From the NCBI GenBank assembly GCA_005281725.1, contig SSBO01000009.1, positions 1,484,127-1,548,126 on the forward strand: DNA of 64,000 bases, given 5' to 3'. Shown here one piece after another: positions 29,501 through 40,500 of the stretch. Position numbers and translations under genes: made by a program. Position 1 is the stretch's first letter. Each line of letters opens with the position of its first letter. Below the pieces are notes generated by a model. It was not told the DNA's origin. It saw nothing but the letters and a program-made list of their open reading frames with translations, and made no database searches. Source of the DNA: Wuchereria bancrofti. Its lineage: Eukaryota > Nematoda > Chromadorea > Rhabditida > Onchocercidae.

Positions 29501-30423
29501 TAGATCATGGGATGCAATCAGCCATGGGATTGACAAATCATCTGCTACATATGATGAAGCAAGTTATATTTACTTTATGTGAAAAAACATATTATAAATT
29601 TAATCGTAAAACTTCGATTCTATAAATTATGTTAGAATATTAAATAGAATGAAAACAAAATATGGCATAGCATAAAGGCAGATGTTTTGCGCTAAAGACT
29701 AAAGTTTTCTAATTCGATTATAGCAGCGAGAAATCAAATCATACGTTGCCAGATTGATACCCGAAATTTCACAAGTTTTGGAGCGGATGCCACGCTCAAT
29801 GTTATTAATTTTAAAGACGAATGATCTGTTAAGAAGTATAGAATATCGCTTGGGAACGCAAGGACGAGCTGACACTTTTGTTCAGGTAGCTGATTTCGTC
29901 ATAATTTTGTTCGTTGCGGAAAATAATTAGAAAGTTTAATTGCTTAGAAATTCTGAATAAAACATTTTTTGGCCGAAATTTCAATGGTTGATCTTGTCAA
30001 AAAGCAACATTTCTTGTCACTAGATAGCTAAGTAGACACACTTATCCGAGAGATACTAAATCTCTGATGTAAACATTCGAAAATACAGCATGAGTTCATA
30101 TTCGTTTTCAGATGACTCGTTGCTGTGTTCGATCAATTCATCAACGTTCTGCTGAAGAGACGAATTCATTGCTGATAAAAGTTTGCGTTTATGTGCGCAT
30201 GTACATAGCGCTATTCAAAATAACCGTTTTTGAGTATTACTTGATGTTTATGAATCCATTTTATGCCAAACCTATCGAATAGTTTTCATTATGAATTTCT
30301 CAGGGATTTTCGATTTTCCACTGGTGTGTTGTCTTCTCGTTTATGTGGTTTTGTTTGCTTCATCTCCATATTTATGTGGACTTGCTCACTAGATTTTTTT
30401 TTTCAAAGACAGATCTAAAATGA
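26543..30423 (+). CDS. ADCK1: ADCK1-type ABC1/COQ8-family atypical kinase, 523 aa
   Basis: Member of the UbiB/ABC1 family, which in animals acts in mitochondria and is linked to lipid and cristae homeostasis; its substrate is not known from sequence. Twelve exons: 26543-26692, 26946-27095, 27293-27430, 27692-27853, 28074-28232, 28455-28571, 28869-29015, 29282-29359, 29439-29558, 29724-29885, 30112-30180, 30304-30423. The N-terminus has a hydrophobic stretch (residues 14-31). Family hallmarks are present: KxGQ at 100-103, the Ala-rich nucleotide loop GSASLAQVY (160-168) replacing the Gly-rich loop, VAVK Lys182, HCDPHPGN (312-319) with catalytic Asp314, and metal-binding LLDHG Asp336. Length is close to human ADCK1 (about 530), and sequence such as FLWLVDEMKRNLPRELDF is specific for ADCK1 over COQ8. 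All eleven introns are phase 0; intron 9 starts with GC. The MBT gene follows on the same strand about 1.1 kb downstream. Confidence 0.94.
28270..28297. repeat. (AT)n microsatellite
   Basis: About 13-14 uninterrupted AT dinucleotides in intron 5 of the ADCK1 gene. Confidence 0.95.
29559..29723 (+). other. ADCK1: GC-AG intron in the ADCK1 gene
   Basis: The exon ends GATGAA and the intron begins GCAAGTTAT, the usual form of a GC donor, and ends TATAG. This is the only junction that keeps frame and matches family sequence (SATYDE joined to QREIKSYV). Using the nearby GTTATA would shift the frame. The acceptor TAGCAG offers two AGs three bases apart, so one Gln may be included or left out. Confidence 0.8.
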
Positions 30424-31488
30424 AGAATTCATGCTTGTATGCCGGTTATTTGAATCCATTAAATCTGGCTTCAGTTATTTGAATTTCGGTTTTCCATTTA
30501 ATTTCTAACATAATCTCTTTTCGATGATCTTCCAAGGGACAAAGGTATTTATGGAGATTTTATTCACTTTTATTGTCTGTATTTTAATAGTATATACTTA
30601 TCGTGAGATCTATTTCATCTTTTATTTGCTCTGCTAGAAGTTTTTTCGCATTTCGATTTTTTTTTTGACTTGGAATTAATAAAAATGGGACGTGGTCATG
30701 GTTAGGTAAGTTGAGTTCGCCTTTTTTCTGGTGAAATAAATGAGATATTGAAATGATGACGACATCGGTTTAGTAGAAATATATGTAAAAATAACATTAA
30801 CATGGTTCACACTAATGTTTCTGTTTCCGAAGCAGTAATGTTCTTTGTGTTATTCAAGTAAATGAGATTAAAGGTTGTCTTTATTTTAGTTCGAAGAAGG
30901 TTTCGGTGATAGCGGTGTAACAGTTTGATCAATCTCTATTAATCCATTTGTGTATGGCTCGTTCTACAAATGTGTAATAAATCTGTAGAGCGACTGAATA
31001 TTTCAACTCTCAAGTTTCGAATATTTTCTGATATAAGTTGTATTTGTTGATTAGAAATGATACTACGTGATGTAATCACAAAGCGATAAAAGAGGTGGAG
31101 CAAAGACGAGCAAAATAAGAGACAAGTTTTTTAGGATGTAGGCGTATATATAAGGAATTTTTTTTTTTTTTTAAGATAACTATATGAAGAACTCAGTGGA
31201 GGAAACAAAAGTTCAAATGTGCAAAATAGCAAAATATAGTAAATAGCTCCATATCACTTTTATGTAGCCTGACATTTGTGGTGATAGATGTCCATAAAAA
31301 TGGGATTGATTGAGACAAGGCTATATTTAAGTCTGGTATTAGCTAGTTTTGGATAGTTTGTGCATTAACCATTTTTAGATGGTTTGTAGAGATATCTTCG
31401 GGTAGTAAAAAGATCGAAAAAGCATTTAGTTGCTGTTCGCAAAAAGCAATAAATGAAGAATGGATTTTGATTATGTTTTGCAGATTTG
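30424..31488. other. Spacer between ADCK1 and MBT genes
   Basis: About 1.06 kb holding the ADCK1 3' UTR and the MBT promoter. A GAAATAAATG at about 30735 could be a polyadenylation signal. No coding exon was found. Confidence 0.45.
31470..31488 (+). promoter_or_regulatory. Candidate trans-splice acceptor before the MBT gene
   Basis: TATGTTTTGCAG ends at 31483, five bases before the ATG at 31489. The sequence and spacing suit spliced-leader addition; an upstream noncoding cis exon is the alternative. Confidence 0.4.
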
Positions 31489-34400
31489 ATGATGTCGTCG
31501 GAATTTGTGCGTTATCGTTCTATAGTGCCAGTGGTTAGTCAAGAAGCAGTGGAGGGTAGCTATTGCTGGGATACATTTTTGGAAAAGGTGTTAGCAAAGT
31601 TGGATCGATCTGGCGATGTTAATTCGCGTTGTCCTGCATATGTTGTTCCTGTGGAATATTTTTATCAAGCACAGTTTGCCGAATATATGAAATATATTGA
31701 TACAAGCGTTAAAGTGTGTTCTGATTTTAAAATCATTGAAAGGCTTAAATTGTAATCTCCATGAGATACATCTTCATACTTTTATAATTGAACTGAGATA
31801 ATCATGATATTTTTTCTGCAAATAGAAATATTTTGCTGATCTGTAGTTATTATTAACCTTCGCTGTAGTCCAAAAATATATTAATTTTTCTGGAGTCTTT
31901 GGAAATTCAAAGTCAGACGTGAATGACATCACTGACTTTAGGATTTCGATAATATAATTAAATACAGAAAATAGCAATGTAGTAAGTCAGTTTCTTTCTT
32001 AAGCATTCAAGTTAATTTTTGAGTTTAAACTTTTACCGCAGCTACTATTCTTTGAACTTTTTTTCAGATTGAAGTGGCATTATACGGTGACTATGGTTAT
32101 AATGCTGGACCTGTGAAGTTGTACTGGTTTGCTCGAGTAATGAAAGTTGGTGGTACAAGCATATATAATTCAATTAAAAAGTTCATAGCACAATAGTTTT
32201 TTTTTTTCTTTTTTTAAAATCTTTTTCTACTGTCTCTTTTGAAATGATGACATAATTCCAGGTTGCGGGTTATCGTTTATTGCTTCGATACGAAGGAATG
32301 GATGAAGTAGGTGATAATGCGCATGATTTTTGGGTCAATATTAGTTCTGAAGATATTAGACCTGTCGGTAAATTATGTTACATTTCTTTAAGTTTCTTTT
32401 TCTTTGCTTAGTCATTTGTCCCAAATGGTTCATCAGTTTCCGTCCCCAAAAATTTAGCTCAAACCTTGAACAACTTTCATTTCCTCATTTATTAAGTTTT
32501 TCGATTACACTAGTTTCATTGTTTTCATCACCGTGGTGTTTTTTTTTTTCTTTTATGTGCAACAGCTATCGTCTTGCATAGGAATATAAGAGCGATTTGT
32601 TCAGATGGTTTTCATTTTATGGGGGTTTTGATTCAATTTTCTATTTTTGCACAGAATAATCTGTGATTGTCCGTCTTTTGTTTAGGTGAGTAAATAGGTG
32701 ACGGTTTAAAATGTTTGTAAGATAGAGATTTCTAGCTTATTAGCCTTATTTACACAATAAAGAAGGTGCTTCAGAAATATGTATAAACACTTCTAATTTT
32801 TGTTTCTAAATTTCTGATCAACTTAATTTAATATCCATAATTTAAACTTATAGAAATAATACGTGATTATTTATACAGAAATTAGCAGTAAATTTTCTCT
32901 AAGAGCGGTACAGTGTTATCTACTTAATTCTTATGTACCAACTAATTACACCTTAAGTGGTTATTACCATTTATTCAAGTTATTTGTTCCCAACAAGCAG
33001 TTTCTACTAGGTGTTTCTTGTTATAAGTATTCAAAATCAAAGCAATATGTTCAGTAACATGAGAATCGGTGAGTTTAGACGATTTGAGGATATGCGACTT
33101 ATTCAAATTGGTTTCTTTTATTTGATGGTCTTGATTCAATTTTTTATTTTTCGGGCTAATATTTTATTATGGGTTTTATTAGGAATGAAATTGCTCGTTC
33201 ACTTACTTGCTCACCTTATTTCTTGATAAAGGGCTGCCAAATTGAGGTTAATATTCTTACGAAAATATGGAAAAGAAAGTGTGCAAAACAACCGAAATGA
33301 AAATAGCATATAAGCATTCCAAACAATTTGGGAATGTACCATTTATTCAAATGATCGTCTTTATTTTGTAACCTTGATTCAGTGTTTTCATATCCCTTCT
33401 CTGCGAATTTATAGAATCACCATGTTCAATAGAATTAAACTATTTATGCTAGAATTAAAATATTTTGTTCTCTAATTTGAAAAGTTTGGAAAATGTTTAT
33501 CCACTCGTTTTTGAAGTGCCTTCTGAATCTATGAAAATGTAACGGAAATATTGTCTGACCCAAAAAAAGTTTGAGGATAGTAGAAATTTGGTATGCATGG
33601 ATTAGTACTGTTTTAGTTTTGATTGGATAGACTGAGAAAGAACATGATTTGGAGCAATTGGGTAGGGTGAAAAGTAAGAGATTGGAAATCGTCCAAAGGA
33701 CAGCAAATTATCATAAATGCTAGTGTGATCTAGTCATTTTCGTTATTTTTCTACAACTTGATATTTTTTAGGCTACTGCGCGGAAAAAACTGAAACTCGA
33801 GCTTTGGTGCCGCCTGAATCAATTCATAAACGACAGTCGAATTGGCGGCAATACATCCTTTGTCAAATACATGCTTACAGAACCATCGCTATTAACTGGC
33901 CAGAAATACAAGTTCGAAAATTAACTGCCTGTAAATTCAAGGTTTGTGGATTGAAGATTGGGTTTTACGGAGAAGGAAGGACAAAGAGCCTTTCAACAGG
34001 TTTCTTGAGAACCAAGTTTCAATGATTTGTCTTATATGGGACTTTCCTCCATAATTAATTATCCACAAAACGCCTGGTTTCTGTTAGACAGAAATGTGAG
34101 GTTTCGTTGTCGCTACATATGATTTGAATTATATTTTCATAATTCAACTTTCATTTGTTTAATGTGTTGGCCTTATTGGCAAGAGTAAAAATTGGGATAT
34201 GGTCACTTCATATTTATCAGTTGATATAAGAAACTTCATACGCTTGTTGATTAGAATTTTATTATTCCAGAAGGGAGATCATGTGGAACTGTTGGATTCA
34301 ACAGTTTCTTTAAGAGTCCGTCCAGCATGTGTAGAAAAAGTGATTGGTACTCGAATACATGTGCGTATAAGCCAAATTTTTCTTAATAGATATAGAACTG

Positions 34401-37038
34401 ATGACGGTGACAGTCAGGTAAGGTTTTTACTTTGTGAAGTTGGTTAGGTTGTTGATAATAATACATTGCAATTTAATCATTTCAATCTGCACTTTTTTTA
34501 AAATATCCAAAATTACTTTGAGCAGTTAGTAAATCTATTGTAGGTTAATGAAGGAGTCTGGATGGATCAAGATTCGCCATTAATCTTCCCCGTTGGATGG
34601 GCGCTGAAAGTTGGATATAAGTTGGAAGCAAATGACGACTATATCAAGCATGCAAAAGAAGTTTTGGTTGCTTTTAAATTGATGTATTTTAACAGATTTA
34701 ATTGGTATCGGTTTTAAGTTAACTGAAAACTTTTAATCTAAACTTTGGTGCTTACACTATTCTAAAAGACAAGTTTCCTTACTGATGTTTGAGCAGAATT
34801 TCTTATGCAATTTGAGTTTCGTTCACTCCAGGATTCAGCCTTCTTTTGAAAAAATTGAGTATTATATTTTTATTTTTTCTTATTCACAAGCTCCTTACGA
34901 CTTATTGAAGAACTTTGAACCGGTTGAATTTATTAAAAGAACGTATTTGCATTGGTAATCAACTTTTTGATATTCTTAAAATTGCAGTAATAGTGTACAT
35001 TTTGAACCGGTTGAACTTATTAAGTTGGTTTGGTTTTTCTTATATTCTTTATTGCTCAACATCATTTCATACGTGTTTTTTAAAGAAAAAGTAAATTTCT
35101 TTGGACTTAATTGAAAAAAAAGTCGTGTTTTAAAATACTGGGAATTTATTCCATGTTTAAGGAAGCAGATGACAGCGAATATGGAAAACATGAAGAAAAT
35201 CCATCTCCGTCCAAAATGTATACTAAAGCAGAAGCTGCAGATGGCATTATGTGGGAAAAAGGAATGAAACTGGAAGTACTCGACCCGCTAGATACCTGGA
35301 AAGAATTACGAGTATCAACTGTTATGGAAGTTATGAATGATAGTTTTCTCAAAGTTGGTGTTTCCTTTTAGCATTTACATTTAGAGTATCGGTTTTTTCC
35401 ATGTTTGCATTTTAATATTCCTACACTCAGTTTCAGTTGTCCTAACAAAAAAAAAAAAAACGTGAAGTAAATGAATTTTGCAGAATTTATTAGTATAGAA
35501 ATTTTCTGGAGTAAATTAAATTTTCATTTATTTATCGTTTTCAACTTGCGCGCAATTTTGTAGATTGGTTTTGACGGTGAAGAAATGGAGAATGACCTGG
35601 TACCACTACATTCCACCTCGGAGCTACTTTTTCCTGTCGGTTATGCACAAAAATATGGAATAAGATTAAAGGGACCAAACAATACAGGTATTTAACTTTT
35701 CTCAAATTTGATACTCAGATCTTTAGGTTGACAAAAGATGAGAACGATACAGTATTTTTTATGTTGCCTGTTCTTGGTATTTCTTTTGGTTTTGACCAAA
35801 TGCTAAAAATGCAATCTGTTAACAATTCTTGCTTTCTCTGTAGGTTGAATATTATGTTTCTTAACAGGCATAATATCGAAAATCAAAAAACAAAGTCTGA
35901 GTACTACTTCTTGAATGTAATATTTTTTTTGAAAGCATGTGTTGTTGAGTAGTAGTTTCGTAGTGCTATGAAACACTTTAGAATATATGAAGCATTGTTG
36001 AAGTGGAACCTTTTCGAATCATGATTTCTAATTTCACTCTTTTTCAAAAGGAATTCTTCAGGACTTTTTGACTGGACTGTTTATTTGAAGGAATCCAATG
36101 CTATTGCTGCACCTGAAAAGCTTTTTAATACATTCAACGATGACGTCTTGAACGATTTCAAGGTTCGCTTTTACTAGTGCTGTAGGAGAATTATGTTATA
36201 ATTACCTGCTCTTGGACATTTTGAAACGTGTCACACAGGATACGGGAGGGAATAAAAAGCGTCTTCCCGGTTGTGACTTTCAGAATTTTTAGAAGTCCAT
36301 TTTCTTCAGAGTTCTTGTAAATATATTCCGTAATAAAGAAGTTTATCTTCGTTACAATAGTGTAGGACATTGTAAAATATCTTAATTTTATTGGAACATA
36401 TATCAAATTTACAAAGATTGGAGCAAAACTGGAAGCGACTGATATGTGTGAACCACATTTGATATGTCCAGCGACGGTAGCAGGTCACCATGGACGACTT
36501 CTGCGAATCGAGTATGATGGATGGGGTAGTAACTACGATCAATTATTTGATTATAGGTACAACATTCCTTTTCAAAGATTAACGCCAAATCTTTCAGTAG
36601 ATTTTCACACTTAGATAGTAAAAAATTGTGGTTTTAGCTTCAGTTCATCTTATCCAGGTCTTCACTTGAAATTCCATAGTTGCACTTTATCGTGATTCAA
36701 AACGATAATATTTGCTATGTCAGATCGTGGTAGGGCATGCTTTAGGAAACTTGCAGCTAATTTGAAATGTTGGTCGGTGAGGAGTAATTAACATGTGGTA
36801 CTGGCAATGAAAACAGTTATTTCAAGGGTCCGTTCGTAGTCCTAATTTATGAGTCTTTATAATAGTTATAGAGACTATCTTTTTAAGGGAATTTGTTTTT
36901 AGATCAGCGAACATTTTCCCTCTTGGCTGGTGTGAAATGTATGGTTATAAACTGGAAGCACCGAGGGTTTTGCATGTGCCGAAGAAAAAAAGGAAGAAAA
37001 TATGCAAGGATAACTTTGAGACGGATATTTCCGCTTGA
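31489..37038 (+). CDS. Four-MBT-repeat chromatin protein (LIN-61/L3MBTL2-like), about 511 aa
   Basis: MBT repeats bind methylated lysines on histone tails, so this is probably a nuclear repressor related to C. elegans LIN-61 or MBTR-1 and vertebrate L3MBTL2; I cannot tell which. Exons: 31489-31713, 32068-32145, 32262-32367, 33772-33941, 34271-34417, 34544-34660, 35162-35353, 35564-35687, 36062-36162, 36417-36556, 36903-37038. Repeat 1 includes WFARVMK plus VAGYRLLLRYEG and DFWVN; repeat 2 has KKGDHVELLD and SPLIFPVGWA; repeat 3 has KGMKLEVLDP, FLKIGFDG and LLFPVGYA; repeat 4 has IGAKLEATD, RIEYDGWGSNYD and IFPLGWCEMYGYKLEAP. The tail contains a nuclear-localisation-like KKKRKK. Two donors are weak (AAA|GTTGGT after exons 2 and 7), and exon 9 needs the CTTCAG acceptor. 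The stop at 37036 may not be final: a further open exon lies at 37309-37394. Confidence 0.87.
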
Positions 37039-37540
37039 TCCCTTTTCCTCTTACTCAAATGATTTCTTTTACATGAAGCTGTTTTTCGCTTATTATGATG
37101 TGCTTTCAAATCGAATATTTAGGTCGAGTTTGATCTGTTGAGTTATTGTATGATTTGCTTTCAAATCAAATATCCAAGTCGGATTTGGTCTATTGAGTCA
37201 TTGTAATTTGGCACTTTATTTGGTTAACCAAAAATTTCTTTGATTAACCGAAAAACAGAAACACGATTTTTTTCAGCAGTGTAATTCTCCACATTAATTT
37301 AATATAAGCAAAAGCGAGGGCAGCAGAGGATTTGTTGATAGAACTGGTATCCGAAGGTAAGAAAGAAGAAGATATACTCCGTCAAAAATTTTAACGAATT
37401 AAGGTGATGGTATGAGGTCTAATTGATAGCTTGCAATTTAACGAGCACGATTAAGCGAAAATTCAAGTAAATGATTACTTTTTTATCTAAAAAATAGACT
37501 TAACATAAATAAGCTTATCGGTGTATTCCAAAACTTCACA
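37039..37540. other. Convergent intergenic region with a diverged duplication and a possible exon
   Basis: Between the MBT and kinase stops. A roughly 55-bp segment with TTGCTTTCAAATC-type sequence is repeated at about 37096-37150 and 37152-37206, diverged at several bases. At 37309-37394 one frame is open for 28 codons (27 amino acids plus stop) and reads like real protein (see findings). Confidence 0.5.
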
Positions 37541-40500
37541 TCACACCTTATTATCATGACTTGGAGGTTTGTCCTTTGTTTGTTTGTTTCGATTTTTATA
37601 CCGGCTAAGTCGAGTCTTATGTCTATGTGGCATCGATCTTATCAATGTATCAAAGTGTTTCCTGGAACTTGATTTGCTACTGATAGTCGATGGTGATGGC
37701 GTACTCTCTCTGTGCCACTTTCCGAGTACTGATGGTGTTGATCGTGTCGCTGAGGACTTCTGTTTCTTGATTTTCATATCTTGTGCGCATGTCTGAATAG
37801 AAAAAAATTTGTAACAGCGATGCTCAATTTTCTTTTAGGCACGTAATTAGTAAAAATTGTGCTCAATTTCTTTTAAGCCGCCGTTTTTCCTTAATTCATC
37901 CGAAACAGAAAAGTCATCATGCAAAAAGCGCACAAAAATAAAATACCTCTAAAGTAGGAGCTGAAGCTTGAGTTTCACCTCTAATCAATGCCGTACTTGT
38001 CTCTTCGATTGTTTCTGTTATTTTTTGCGCTGTTTTCTGAATTTAAAAATTGTGTTTTCTCAGGAAAAAAAACTCTAAGATTTCAAAAAATCAATAATCC
38101 CAACAACAATTTAATAATTACAGTAACAATAACTTCTGTCTTATTTTTACTTCAAATGGGGAAATTTGTGTATGGGTTGATAAAGAAGTATAAATTCGAT
38201 AAACCAAAGAAAAAACATTTTGGATTTCTCAGGAAAAAAAAAGATTTGATATAGGGGAAGATTAATTTACATCATCCTCCTTGTATTGTTTTGACAACAT
38301 ACTATCCAGTGAGTTCTCTTCCAGATTGATCAAGTTTTTCGATGAATCGATCCCTTCCAGCATACTCACAATGCGATCTTGTCCTGCGGGTAACTGAACA
38401 TGTTGTTCGTTTCAAAATTTTTCACCATAAAAATTTATGGCCAACATGACATTTTTTACGGAATTTCTACCAAAATATCTGTCAGTTCAGTTGTTCAGCT
38501 GCTATTTGATAAAAGCCATTCTTTTGCTAAACGTTTTTCACGACTTCCTGATTTTATTTTTTACTTCTTCTTATGTTACTTTCAATGTTCATATCTATTT
38601 CCTTTCCAGGAGCGCAAAATAAGCTAACCTTTTGTGACTGCAATACTGTACGAAACCTTTTCACAATTTCGATAAAATCAGGCCTGTGCACCGCTTTCCG
38701 TTTCCAACATTGATGCATAATCTGTAAATTACCCAAGGTATTTGAATAATGGTAGAAACACTAAAATAAAATTGAACAGATGTACTAATTAGATGAATGT
38801 ATTAATTGCACAATTTATGTTCATTAACACAGTCAACTAAATTGTTCCTTTTGAGAAATCATTCCACTTGCCTACAGCATCTCATCTTCTTTTTTTTTAG
38901 TTGATTTCTTCTTTTCTTTTCTGTGGAACACAAAAGCCTATGAAAGCTTATATTATTCTGGACAACTATTTCAAGTTTTTGAGCAATAATTGAAGTGAAA
39001 AATGCAAAACCTTCTCAACGTTCTTGTCATTTAATAATGACGGTGTAGCCATAATTCTTCCCTTCCTCACAAGTGGTATTATATCTTGAACCACGGCAAT
39101 ATTAGGCCATGGCTTACCGCCGCACGAATAGACCTGAAATTGCTTTGACCCATTATACACTCATTTGTTTTCAAGTCAAAATAAAGTAACTGCAAACACA
39201 GAAGGAAAAAAAAAGAAATAGAAAATAACTGCGCAAAATGACACTCTATTGAAATTAAAAAAAGGATTTAAATTTGGAGTATAATTGTGTTTGAATCTAC
39301 TTATTACTTTTCTATCCTTAAATACATTTTTTTTTTTCATATCTTTATGCGGTTATTCGGATGGCTTAAGATTATGAGTGAAAGGGAAAATAGTCATAAG
39401 AAATATACAACGATTGTATATCCTCAAATTTTGATCAAGTTTTTCAATTTCTTTAACGATAATAATTTGAGAAATGAAAAGCTGAATTTGGTCACCTCAT
39501 AAATTAAGATTCCAAACGCGTAAACATCGCTTTTTGTTGTAAATTTTGGCTTTTTTGATAGTGTTTCCGGTGCCATCCACGGTATTGGCCAAGCGATATT
39601 CTCATCATCACTGGACAGCTTTCTAAATGAGAAAATTATTAAGGGATAAAAGCAACCTCTGCTTGATTGTGTTTGCCTTTCCATTTCTTAGGATCATCAT
39701 ATTTCAGATCTTAGTATTAATTAAATGCACATATTCAGCATAGGTTTCCATGATAAGTAATACCCAAAGATAAGATAAGCATTTGAGGCATTAAAAATTA
39801 TAATCATTAATAATCAGTTATCATTTCTCAGTTATCATTTCCTGTAAGACTTCTTATATTTGTAAAGAAAAAATTCCATGTCGTTCATTATTTATTTATG
39901 ACTACAAAATTACTAACTTCAAATCCTCCAAACGTCTACTTAAACCAAAATCAGATAATTTCAATGAACCATTGTTTCCAATCAAACAATTCCTAGCAGC
40001 AACATCCCTGAAATTGTCACCTTTCTCAAGAATGTTCAGTAGGCGCAACGTCTCTGATAATAATGGCACGATGTCATCACTTCATTCAATCATTAGTAAA
40101 GTTATTTTCAATTCAATCCAACACTTATCTGTGAAATAAATAACCTTCTTACCACCTGTGGACACATTTTTTGAGTTGAAGATGTCGCAGTGCTTTAGCA
40201 GCTTCGAACAGAAATATATTTCTTTCTTCATTTTTGATTGTTTCTTTATGTTTAATAAGCAAATTTTTTAGCGAACCACCGGGACAATATTCCATTACAA
40301 CCTAAAATGGAATCAAATAAATTTGCATGTGTATATTTTATGTGAGAAGCGCAACAAGTTTAGATGAAATAAGCAAATAAAATTTGAAACACATAAGCAG
40401 CAAAAAGAAAAATGAATCCTTTAAGAAAAGCGAAAATTAAATGATATTACTGTTTTAATTTTTGCTTTTCTCACATGCACCATAGTACCTACCATACAAT

